From Planctomycetota bacterium (GTDB taxonomy: Bacteria; Planctomycetota; UBA8108; JACQVS01): DNA of 64,000 bases. Every line of letters begins with the position of its first letter. Position 1 is the first letter of the stretch. Below, piece after piece: positions 17,819-24,841 of the stretch. Both the position numbers and the translations under genes were made by a program. The notes beneath the pieces are model-generated. The model worked only from the letters and a program-made list of their open reading frames with translations, did no database searches and was not told where the DNA came from. The stretch is taken from assembly GCA_028280485.1 (NCBI GenBank), contig JANQLS010000101.1, positions 62,001 to 126,000 of the forward strand, given 5' to 3'.

Positions 17819-18892
17819 ATGTGTCCCGAAGCTGTAACTGAACAAGGAGCGGAACTCCAACAACCCCGCCCCCGCGATCCAGAAGGAATCCGGCAGATGG
17901 AAGGCCTTAAAAAAGCCGCCATCTTTCTGATCTCTTTGGATGAAGATGCTGCAGCCAGAGTTTTAGCTCAACTTTCTGAAGATGAAGCTAAAGCACTCAG
18001 TAAAGAAATTCTCAGTTTGGGGCTCGTGGATAAATCGCGAGTCGCTCGAGTGATCCGAGAATTCAACAAGCTCATCAATCTATCTGATTTCATCAAGGCG
18101 GGTGGAGCGGACCAAGCTTTTACTCTTCTAAAAAAATCCTTTCCTGCGGACGTAGCTAACCAAATCATTCGCATGCTCTCCAAGGAGCAAATGCAGCTTC
18201 CTTTTGATTTTTTAAAGCCTTTAGAGCCTGACACGATTTTGCCTTTTTTGCAAAAGGAACACCCTCAGACCATCGCGGTGATCTTAAGTCACTTAGAAGC
18301 TCAGCAAGCTGCCGACATCATTTCGCACTTACCCGCAGAGACTCAATCCGACATCGTTTTCAGGATTGCCACTCTGGAGAACACATCTCCTGAAGCGATC
18401 AAACAAGTTGAATCAGGATTAAAGAAACACATTTCGACCTTGGCCTTCGAAGAATTCCAAGAAGTAGGTGGAATCAAACCTTGCTCTGAAATCTTGAACG
18501 TTCTCGATCGTAATGTTCAGGGTGAGATTTTGGAAAAACTCGATGAGTTAGACGACTCCTTGAGCGATCAGATCAAGAAGCTGATGTTCGTCTTCGAAGA
18601 CATCATGAAGGTCGACGATAAGGGTATCCAAGCGGTCTTGAAGGAGGTCGAGAACCAAACTTTGGCATTGGCCTTGAAGGGTTCTACCGAAGAGATGAAA
18701 GACAAAGTGCTCGGAAACATGTCTTCGAGAGCCGCAGAATCGATTCGCGAAGAAATTTCCTTCTTGGGACCCGTTCGAGTTACGGATGTTCAAGAAGCTC
18801 AACAAACGATCGTCGATATCGTTCGACGACTCGAAGAAGCTGGCGAAATTATGATCGCTGGTCGTGGCGGTGAAGGAGGCATGATTGAGTAA
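17819..18892 (+). CDS. fliG: flagellar motor switch protein FliG
   Basis: FliG (357 residues from ATG 17819) couples the rotor to the stator and binds FliF. Conserved segments include GLKKAAIFLISLDEDAAARVLAQLSEDEA at the N-terminus, KEHPQTIAVILSHLEAQQAADIISHLP in the middle, and a C-terminal charged helix with SDQIKKLMFVFEDIM and SSRAAESIREEISFLGPVR, the torque helix. The first 26 residues are not conserved; an internal ATG at 17897 with AAGGA upstream is an alternative start. No fliM lies in the window, although FliM is the usual partner at the base of FliG. Confidence 0.95.
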   Translation: MCPEAVTEQGAELQQPRPRDPEGIRQMEGLKKAAIFLISLDEDAAARVLAQLSEDEAKALSKEILSLGLVDKSRVARVIREFNKLINLSDFIKAGGADQAFTLLKKSFPADVANQIIRMLSKEQMQLPFDFLKPLEPDTILPFLQKEHPQTIAVILSHLEAQQAADIISHLPAETQSDIVFRIATLENTSPEAIKQVESGLKKHISTLAFEEFQEVGGIKPCSEILNVLDRNVQGEILEKLDELDDSLSDQIKKLMFVFEDIMKVDDKGIQAVLKEVENQTLALALKGSTEEMKDKVLGNMSSRAAESIREEISFLGPVRVTDVQEAQQTIVDIVRRLEEAGEIMIAGRGGEGGMIE

Positions 18893-19877
18893 TTCACGCA
18901 TCATTCGACCCACCACTGGTAACGCGATGCCTTCCGAGGATTCTTTGAGTTACAACTTTGTCCACATCGAAGAGCTCAGTCGCCAAATCATCCGTGAAGC
19001 CATGGAGCGAGTCGATACTTTCGCTGCTCAACAAGAGCAATTGGAAGAAGAGATCGCCCAACGTAAGGCGGGGATGGATGAAGAATTTAAAGCTTACCGG
19101 CAAGAGTTAGAAGCTGACTTAGAAAAAGCTAGAAGTGAAGTGGATGCCATCCGTGATCGAGCCCAGAAGGATGGTTTCGAACAAGGCCGTAAAGAAGCTT
19201 ACGACGAAGGATTCCAAGAAGGACACCAAAAGGGATTTGCTGAAGGATTAGAAGCTGGGCGTGAAGCGGGTCACACCGAAGCCCATATTAAAGAAACCGA
19301 AAGAATCCAAGACGAAACCGAATTTTTGGTGGGAACGATTCACGCCTTCGCATTCGCCATTTCGAATGGAAGAAGCGAAATGCTTCAAGCAGCCCGCAAG
19401 GAACTTGTTCATCTCGCAGTAAAAATTGCTGAACGCATCCTTCACCGTGAAATCAAAGAAGATCCTGACGTGATTCGCACTCATATCACCGATGCTTTGG
19501 AGCTCGCTTTCAATGCTTCTAAGGTGACGGTTCAGGTTCATCCTTTAGACGCTCAAATGATTAATAAGTACGTCGATGGCATGCTCGATTCATTCTCGAG
19601 ATTTGAAGAATTTGAAATCGTAGCCATTGAAGGCATCGACCGAGGCGGTTGCAAGATTTTAACGGGGAGTGGGGAAGTCGACCTCACTCTCAAAACTCAG
19701 CTCGCCCAAATCCAAGATCAACTCTCTGAGATTGCTCAAGGTGAATTCACCGAACGGATCGATGGCATTGCTTCGTTAGATGCGAGTCAAACTGTAAACG
19801 ATTCCGAGGAAGAGGCTTCTAACAGTGAAGTCGAGCCCTCGACCGAGTCAGAAATTGAATTAGAGGAAACCTCGTGA
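18885..19877 (+). CDS. fliH: flagellar assembly protein FliH
   Basis: FliH dimers hold the FliI ATPase at the export gate. The 330-residue product has a long central coiled coil with the typical glycine repeat (GFEQGRKEAYDEGFQEGHQKG and on), and a C-terminal domain (KELVHLAVKIAERILHREIKEDPDVI, VHPLDAQMI, DRGGCKILTGSGEVDLTLKTQL). The start is TTG 18885 with GGAGG five bases upstream; it overlaps the fliG stop by 8 bases. An acidic tail of about 45 residues is unusual. Confidence 0.93.
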   Translation: MSNSRIIRPTTGNAMPSEDSLSYNFVHIEELSRQIIREAMERVDTFAAQQEQLEEEIAQRKAGMDEEFKAYRQELEADLEKARSEVDAIRDRAQKDGFEQGRKEAYDEGFQEGHQKGFAEGLEAGREAGHTEAHIKETERIQDETEFLVGTIHAFAFAISNGRSEMLQAARKELVHLAVKIAERILHREIKEDPDVIRTHITDALELAFNASKVTVQVHPLDAQMINKYVDGMLDSFSRFEEFEIVAIEGIDRGGCKILTGSGEVDLTLKTQLAQIQDQLSEIAQGEFTERIDGIASLDASQTVNDSEEEASNSEVEPSTESEIELEETS

Positions 19878-21319
19878 CGTCTGCTGATACCTTTTATTTC
19901 CAGAGCGAACTCGATGCACTTGAAGAAGTGATCCCGGCAAGAATTACCGGGCGCATTTCTCGTGTTGTCGGTTTGATCGCGGAGAGCCAAGGTTTGCCCG
20001 CTCCCGTAGGCGCAAGGTGTGAAATCATCTGTCGTCGCGGTGAAGTCGTGGAAGCAGAAGTCGTCGGTTTCCGTGATGACATCACGATGGTCGTTCCCTA
20101 CGGTGACATACGAGGGATCGGTGCGGGAGATAAAGTTCGCTACGTCGGTGATGTCCCCAAGGTTCGAGTGGGCGCTGATCTCCTCGGAGAGATCCTCGAC
20201 TCTACGGGAGAACCTTTGGGTGAATTTAACTTACCCGGAAAGAAACTAAAGAAATCCCTCCCCATCGCTTCCCAAGCTCGAATGCCCCTCCACGGTAAGA
20301 CGATCAATCCGATGTTGCGACAACGGATCGAGAAACCCTTAGCGACAGGGATTCGAGTCGTCGACGGATTATTCACCGTTGGAAAAGGGCAACGTATGGG
20401 AATCTTTGCTGGAAGTGGCGTCGGAAAAAGTGTGCTTCTTTCGATGATCGCCAAGAACACTTCAGCGGATGTCACCGTGATTGCATTGATTGGGGAACGG
20501 GGACGAGAAGTTCGTGAATTTGTCGAACGAGATCTCGGCCCGGATGGATTACAAGGATCCGTTGTCGTCGTAGCAACCAGTGATGAACCTGCATTGAAGC
20601 GAGTTCAGGGAGCGTTGACGGCAACCGCCATCGCTGAGTTCTATCGGGATCAAGGGCTCGATGTCATGCTCCTGATCGACTCGGTCACTCGAGTGGCGAT
20701 GGCTCAGCGCGAGATTGGATTATCAGCGGGTGAACCCCCGGCAACCAAAGGTTATCCGCCATCGGTATTCGCTTTGTTACCGAAATTACTCGAACGTTCC
20801 GGACCGGGAGAGGTTGGAAGTATCACTGCCTTTTATACGGTTTTGGTCGAAGGGGATGACATTCACGATCCCATCGGTGATAGCGTTCGTGGAATTCTTG
20901 ATGGTCACCTTTGGTTATCAAGAGAACTCGCCGGCCAAGGACATTTCCCCGCCGTCGATCCCCAACAAAGTATCAGTCGATCGATCGATGACATCGTTTC
21001 GCCTGAACACAAAGCTTCACAGCAAGCGGCCATCGAGATGATCGCACGTTACCGTGAAGCCGAAGATTTGATTCAGTTGGGGGCTTATCAGCCGGGAAGA
21101 GATGTTCAGCTCGACTGTGCGGTTAGAGCTATGCCCGCTCTCGATAAGTTTTTAAAACAAGGTAAGAGTGAAATCTCTCAGTTTGAAGACACGCTCTTCT
21201 TATTAGAGGCCGCAGTGAAATCTGGTGGTGGTAACCCTCATCAGAGACTTCAAGGGGGACTTCCTCAAAATGTAGCGACTCCAGCTTCGGCACCTCCGAT
21301 GGGAGGGCGTCAAGGATGA
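19874..21319 (+). CDS. fliI: flagellum-specific ATPase FliI
   Basis: FliI is the cytoplasmic F1-beta-like ATPase of the export apparatus. The 481-residue product has Walker A (GIFAGSGVGKSVLLSM), the GERGREVREF catalytic glutamate region, Walker B (GLDVMLLIDSVTRVAMAQREIGL) and the SILPKLLERSG-type motif (FALLPKLLERSG). It begins at GTG overlapping the fliH stop by 4 bases. A C-terminal tail of about 25 residues rich in Gly, Pro and Gln (PHQRLQGGLPQNVATPASAP) is extra relative to common FliI. Confidence 0.97.
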   Translation: MTSADTFYFQSELDALEEVIPARITGRISRVVGLIAESQGLPAPVGARCEIICRRGEVVEAEVVGFRDDITMVVPYGDIRGIGAGDKVRYVGDVPKVRVGADLLGEILDSTGEPLGEFNLPGKKLKKSLPIASQARMPLHGKTINPMLRQRIEKPLATGIRVVDGLFTVGKGQRMGIFAGSGVGKSVLLSMIAKNTSADVTVIALIGERGREVREFVERDLGPDGLQGSVVVVATSDEPALKRVQGALTATAIAEFYRDQGLDVMLLIDSVTRVAMAQREIGLSAGEPPATKGYPPSVFALLPKLLERSGPGEVGSITAFYTVLVEGDDIHDPIGDSVRGILDGHLWLSRELAGQGHFPAVDPQQSISRSIDDIVSPEHKASQQAAIEMIARYREAEDLIQLGAYQPGRDVQLDCAVRAMPALDKFLKQGKSEISQFEDTLFLLEAAVKSGGGNPHQRLQGGLPQNVATPASAPPMGGRQG

Positions 21320-21374
21320 ACCTCTTTGAAAGATCTTCCAACTTTAGAAAAACGTTAATCGCGGAGAAAGTGAC

Positions 21375-21836
21375 GTGGCGAAATTTCGTTTCAAACTCGA
21401 TGCCCTGTTACGACTGCGAGAATTGGAAGAGCAAGAAGTGGAGCGACGGTTTCAAGAAGTCGACGCTCGCTTTCGCCAAAAAGAAAATGAAATCGATGCC
21501 TTGGCTCTTGAACGGGATGAAGCCAAGCAACGTTACGGCTGGGGAGGTGAATCCCAGCGTAATGTCGATATCGAAACCGTTCTTCAACAACGCCGATACA
21601 TCAATTCGATGTATCAACGCATCCTTGAACGAGGATCGGAACTTCGAAAGATTGGTGAAGAACGCGAGATCGTTCGTAAGGAACTCATCGAGGCGAGCAC
21701 TCGAAAGAAAGTGGTCGAAAAGCTTCGAGAACGTCGGTTCAAAGCTTTCCAAGAAGAAGAGAACCGAAAAGAACAGCGGATGTTCGATGAGTTGGGCCAA
21801 GTGTACTCACAGCGAGCTGAAGGAGAAGTGACATGA
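21375..21836 (+). CDS. fliJ: flagellar export protein FliJ
   Basis: FliJ is a coiled-coil chaperone-escort that acts with FliI, FliH and FlhA. The 153-residue product starts with the FliJ signature KFRFKLDALLRLRELEEQEVERRFQEV and continues as two charged heptad-repeat helices. It starts at GTG 21375 and overlaps the next gene by 4 bases (GTGACATGATGA region). Another frame open from 21316 to 21831 runs right across it, but that product lacks any family signature whereas this one matches FliJ. Confidence 0.92.
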   Translation: MAKFRFKLDALLRLRELEEQEVERRFQEVDARFRQKENEIDALALERDEAKQRYGWGGESQRNVDIETVLQQRRYINSMYQRILERGSELRKIGEEREIVRKELIEASTRKKVVEKLRERRFKAFQEEENRKEQRMFDELGQVYSQRAEGEVT

Positions 21837-22681
21837 TGAAATTACTTCGCGGTCTCGCTATCTCCTATGTGATTTTAGCGACGATTGTTTTTACGTTTTT
21901 CTTCTTACACCCATTGATCGAAAGCAAGATGGGAATGACTTTGAGCGGTCGTGCGAGTGCGGCATTTGATGCTCTTTTAGAAGATCCCGACATGATTTCC
22001 GAAGAAGTCATCAAAGGTGAAGAAGTCGTGGAGCAAATAGAAGCCGCTCCAGAAGATGAAAAATTTGTGGGAGATGTCAACAAGCTCGCATTGGATCTAA
22101 GAAGAGAGCTCCATCAAACTTCGCAGAGCATCGATTCTTGGGAAGGGCGACTTAAGGACATCTTGAAGCAAGATATCGAAGACAATTTAGAAAGCATTCG
22201 TAAAGAAAATGAAGAGGTCAGTCAACTCGGACAAAACTGGTCGACGATCAGAAAGCGCGTTGTCGATCTTCTCAACAACTTGATTCGAGTGAAGAGTCAA
22301 GAGTTTCCCCTTCTCGCTGAGGATGAATTCGATGCGATGGTTCAAGGGAAAGCTCAAACGGCTGACGGAAAGGCGCCTCGAAAACTCTCAGAGATCTTGA
22401 CCGTTCTCAGAGGGAACGAAACGGGTTTCGCAGAGAGAAGTGAAGAGCTATCGGGCCTGAAAGCTGAAGTTTTCGCAGCCTTGTTAGCCGTAGATCCTGA
22501 ACCCAAAGCCCAGGGTAATAATGATCCCGAGTATTTAAGTTTAGATCAAACCGTTCGCTTGCTTCAGCAGATGGATGCGAAGAAGCGAACAAAGGTACTC
22601 ACGTCCTTGCAAGAAGCGAATGCTCCAAAAGCAGCTCAAGTGCTGACTCGCTTCCTCACCTTGGGAACGCAAGATGCGTGA
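21833..22681 (+). CDS. MotE-like flagellar membrane protein (MgtE_N-type C-terminus)
   Basis: A 282-residue protein with one N-terminal membrane helix (about 7-27, LAISYVILATIVFTFFFLHP), a long coiled coil (about 80-215) and a C-terminal helical segment LLQQMDAKKRTKVLTSLQEANAPKAAQVLTRFL that matches the MgtE_N-like end of MotE/YlxF proteins. In alphaproteobacteria MotE chaperones the stator ring protein MotC; in Firmicutes the corresponding gene sits, as here, between fliJ and fliK. A flagellar role is therefore likely, perhaps at the stator or export gate. It overlaps fliJ by 4 bases. Confidence 0.75.
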   Translation: MMKLLRGLAISYVILATIVFTFFFLHPLIESKMGMTLSGRASAAFDALLEDPDMISEEVIKGEEVVEQIEAAPEDEKFVGDVNKLALDLRRELHQTSQSIDSWEGRLKDILKQDIEDNLESIRKENEEVSQLGQNWSTIRKRVVDLLNNLIRVKSQEFPLLAEDEFDAMVQGKAQTADGKAPRKLSEILTVLRGNETGFAERSEELSGLKAEVFAALLAVDPEPKAQGNNDPEYLSLDQTVRLLQQMDAKKRTKVLTSLQEANAPKAAQVLTRFLTLGTQDA

Positions 22682-22688
22682 GTCGAAT

Positions 22689-22742
22689 ATGAATGGAAAA
22701 AATGAGAGAGGGTTTATTAGTGTTCTTGGAGAACTCTTATGA
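22689..22742 (+). CDS. 17-codon ORF ending in the fliK start codon
   Basis: ATG at 22689, 8 bases after the previous stop, opens MNGKNERGFISVLGELL; its TGA overlaps the fliK ATG as ATGA and it contains the fliK ribosome-binding site. No good site of its own. Unproven. Confidence 0.25.
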   Translation: MNGKNERGFISVLGELL

Positions 22743-24268
22743 AGGCCCTGTTGACACCCCTTCGGGTAGAAATGCCCACCAAGAGTAATGAACCGGAAAT
22801 CTTTGCTTCTAAAGTTAAGAAGCCCGGTTCGAGTGGTTTTGGTGAGCTTTTGGATCTCGTAGGGAAAGTTCAATCGCAGGCGACAACTGCGGATCGAAAT
22901 TTGAGTGGAGATCGAAACTCGCGTGGCGAGGGATTCGCTCAGAAAGAAGACCTTGCTAACCGAAATGGCTCCGGTTCAGAGGCGTCTCGTTCTGAGGGTC
23001 GCTTTGAAGAGCGTGAGCGTTCGAGTACTACGAGGGAATCCTCGGAACGAAAAAACGTAAAGAAGAAAGAAGCTGACTCAGCTGAACGATCTGAAGGGAA
23101 CGAAGAAGCTGGCTCTGAAGTGAATTTGAAAGACGACGCTTTTGAAACTCAAGTTCTGAACACGGTAGCGGTTTTGACCGAGACTGTCAGTCAAGTTGAA
23201 GGCCAAGCCGAACAACTTGCCGATGAATTGACTCTGGGAGAAATTTCAGAGTGGGTTGAAGGTGAGTCTTTCGCTCCAGGTTCAGATGAATTTGAAGAGT
23301 TCATTCCGTCAACCGTGAATTCAAACTCAGAGATCGATTCTCTTCAGGACGATGTCGAATTGGAAATGGGTTCGATTGAAGATCCCCGTTTTCAGGATCC
23401 TTCTAAGTTATCCCAGGAAAACTCAAGCCTACTCGCTGCTTCACAAGTTGAGCAACAAATCAAGGCTCAGAGTTTGTCGGTGAACGAAAGTGGAAAGCTG
23501 GAAGATTCCGATGCCACTTTTGAAAACCGAGAAGCGCCCAGCTTGCTTGAAACCTGGACTCAAGATCAAGAGGAAGGACTTTCTCAAGATGTTGAGCTCC
23601 CCGTGAATCAAAGAGTTCCCACTGAACTGGCCGATGAGGCGCAAGCCCCAACTCCAGCGGTCAATAAAGTTGAGACTCAAGAAGCCCAAGCACCAACAAA
23701 ATCGGGGGGAGATCGAAGTGTCGATCCTCTCACCCAAACTTTGGAAGTTTCCAAAGAAGATAAAACACTTTCTGAATTGTCGAAGAACCTCCGAGCATCG
23801 AGGCCTCATTCAGAAAATATTCATCTCAATGCAAAAGGAGAAGCCTTAGGGAAAGAACTCGGTCGTGTCATTCTTCAAAGGCTTCGAGGTGGTGAGAAAC
23901 ATTTTCGAATCTTTCTTACCCCACCTCGATTGGGCCAAGTTCAGGTCGATATGGATCTTCAAGACGGTCGTCTCAATTTGGATATGAAAGTCGATTCTCC
24001 TGCAGTTCGCCATCTGATGAACGCCAGGGTCGCTGAGCTTCAAGAAAGCTTAGCTACTCACGGAGTACAGATGGAAGGATTTCAGGTCGACGTTTCCGAT
24101 TGGGGAGATCAAGGTCCAGCGTCGCCCTTCAGTGAATTCGGCGATTCTTCTCGTCAGGGAAGGTCTTCCAGCCGTTCTCAAGCTGAAGGAGCAAACTCTG
24201 AGTTAGACGATGAGGTGTTAGAAGAAACGATCTCCTATCACGATGGATTGATCGACACTCGCGCCTAA
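22739..24268 (+). CDS. fliK: flagellar hook-length control protein FliK
   Basis: FliK is secreted during hook growth, measures hook length and switches FlhB specificity. The 509-residue product is disordered and rich in Glu, Ser and Gln for about 370 residues, then has the Flg_hook C-terminal domain: LGKELGRVILQRLRGGEKHFRIFLTPPRLGQVQVDMDLQDGRLNLDMKV, with the LxPPxLGxV motif that contacts FlhB. GGAG lies 7 bases before the ATG. The long ruler part fits the unusually long hook protein encoded downstream, but that is not a measurement. Confidence 0.9.
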   Translation: MKALLTPLRVEMPTKSNEPEIFASKVKKPGSSGFGELLDLVGKVQSQATTADRNLSGDRNSRGEGFAQKEDLANRNGSGSEASRSEGRFEERERSSTTRESSERKNVKKKEADSAERSEGNEEAGSEVNLKDDAFETQVLNTVAVLTETVSQVEGQAEQLADELTLGEISEWVEGESFAPGSDEFEEFIPSTVNSNSEIDSLQDDVELEMGSIEDPRFQDPSKLSQENSSLLAASQVEQQIKAQSLSVNESGKLEDSDATFENREAPSLLETWTQDQEEGLSQDVELPVNQRVPTELADEAQAPTPAVNKVETQEAQAPTKSGGDRSVDPLTQTLEVSKEDKTLSELSKNLRASRPHSENIHLNAKGEALGKELGRVILQRLRGGEKHFRIFLTPPRLGQVQVDMDLQDGRLNLDMKVDSPAVRHLMNARVAELQESLATHGVQMEGFQVDVSDWGDQGPASPFSEFGDSSRQGRSSSRSQAEGANSELDDEVLEETISYHDGLIDTRA

Positions 24269-24299
24269 ACCCAAAAACCTAAGAAAGAAAGATAAAACA

Positions 24300-24746
24300 A
24301 TGACAACTGCCGTAGCCGACACCCTAAGCGCCCCGACAACTGATTCGATTAATAGTGTTTCACGAAAAGAGCGTGCGTCACTCTCTCAGGATGATTTCTA
24401 CAAAATCATGATCGCTGAGATGACGCATCAAGATCCCTTGAGTCCTTCCGACCAAAAAGCCTTCTTGGATCAACTCTCTTCGTTACAAAATTTAGAAGTG
24501 ACCGACAAGCTCAATAAGGGGATTGAAAATTTAATCTTCCAACAAAGCTTGGGATCAGCGAGCTCCATGATCGGTAAGCAAGTCTTGGCTGTCGGGGAAA
24601 ATGGTGCCCCGATCGCTAAAGATGAAAGCGGTCAAGCCTTACCACTCAGAGTGGACAAGGTTCAGATTGAAGGCGGTAAGCTCAAGCTGGTCTTAGAAAA
24701 TGGTGAACGAGTTCCTATGGAAAACGTTCGAGAAATTCAACCGTAA
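24300..24746 (+). CDS. flgD: flagellar hook-capping protein FlgD (short form)
   Basis: FlgD caps the growing hook. The 148-residue product has the conserved N-terminal segment LSQDDFYKIMIAEMTHQDPLSPSDQKAFLDQLSSLQNLE, which is the export and cap signature, and a short beta-rich C-terminus with SMIGKQVLAV. It lacks the fibronectin/Tudor domains of the 220-residue enteric protein, as in Firmicutes. The start at ATG 24300 has only AAGAAAGAAAGAT upstream. Confidence 0.92.
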   Translation: MTTAVADTLSAPTTDSINSVSRKERASLSQDDFYKIMIAEMTHQDPLSPSDQKAFLDQLSSLQNLEVTDKLNKGIENLIFQQSLGSASSMIGKQVLAVGENGAPIAKDESGQALPLRVDKVQIEGGKLKLVLENGERVPMENVREIQP

Positions 24747-24763
24747 CTTATTCGAGGTAATAA

Positions 24764-24841
24764 ATGTGGCGTGTGATGGCACGCCAGAAGGAAAAGTGGA
24801 GAGAGAGGGCTGAGAAAGGTTTTAAGAAACCATGGCGTTGA
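24764..24841 (+). CDS. 25-codon basic ORF bridging flgD and flgE
   Basis: ATG at 24764 has GAGG six bases upstream and starts 18 bases after the flgD stop. The peptide begins MWRVMARQKEKW and ends FKKPWR; ten Lys/Arg residues. Its stop lies 10 bases inside flgE. It passes through both flgE leader stem-loops, so translating it would open them. Confidence 0.3.
   Translation: MWRVMARQKEKWRERAEKGFKKPWR
24769..24831 (+). promoter_or_regulatory. two stem-loops before flgE, the second covering its ribosome-binding site
   Basis: GGCGTG (24769-24774) pairs with CACGCC (24781-24786). GGTTT (24818-24822) pairs with AAACC (24827-24831) directly before the ATG at 24832 and takes up the GG of the AAAGG ribosome-binding site. 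This could hold back hook-protein translation. Confidence 0.45.

Noticed and set aside
21316-21831. 171-codon frame covering all of fliJ in another frame
   Set aside because: The fliJ frame has the clear FliJ coiled-coil signature; the alternative is rich in Lys, Ser and Asn without pattern. Only its start region may matter for coupling.
24769-24790. TGGCACG-like sequence before flgE as a sigma-54 promoter
   Set aside because: No GC dinucleotide at the required 10-base spacing from the GG.
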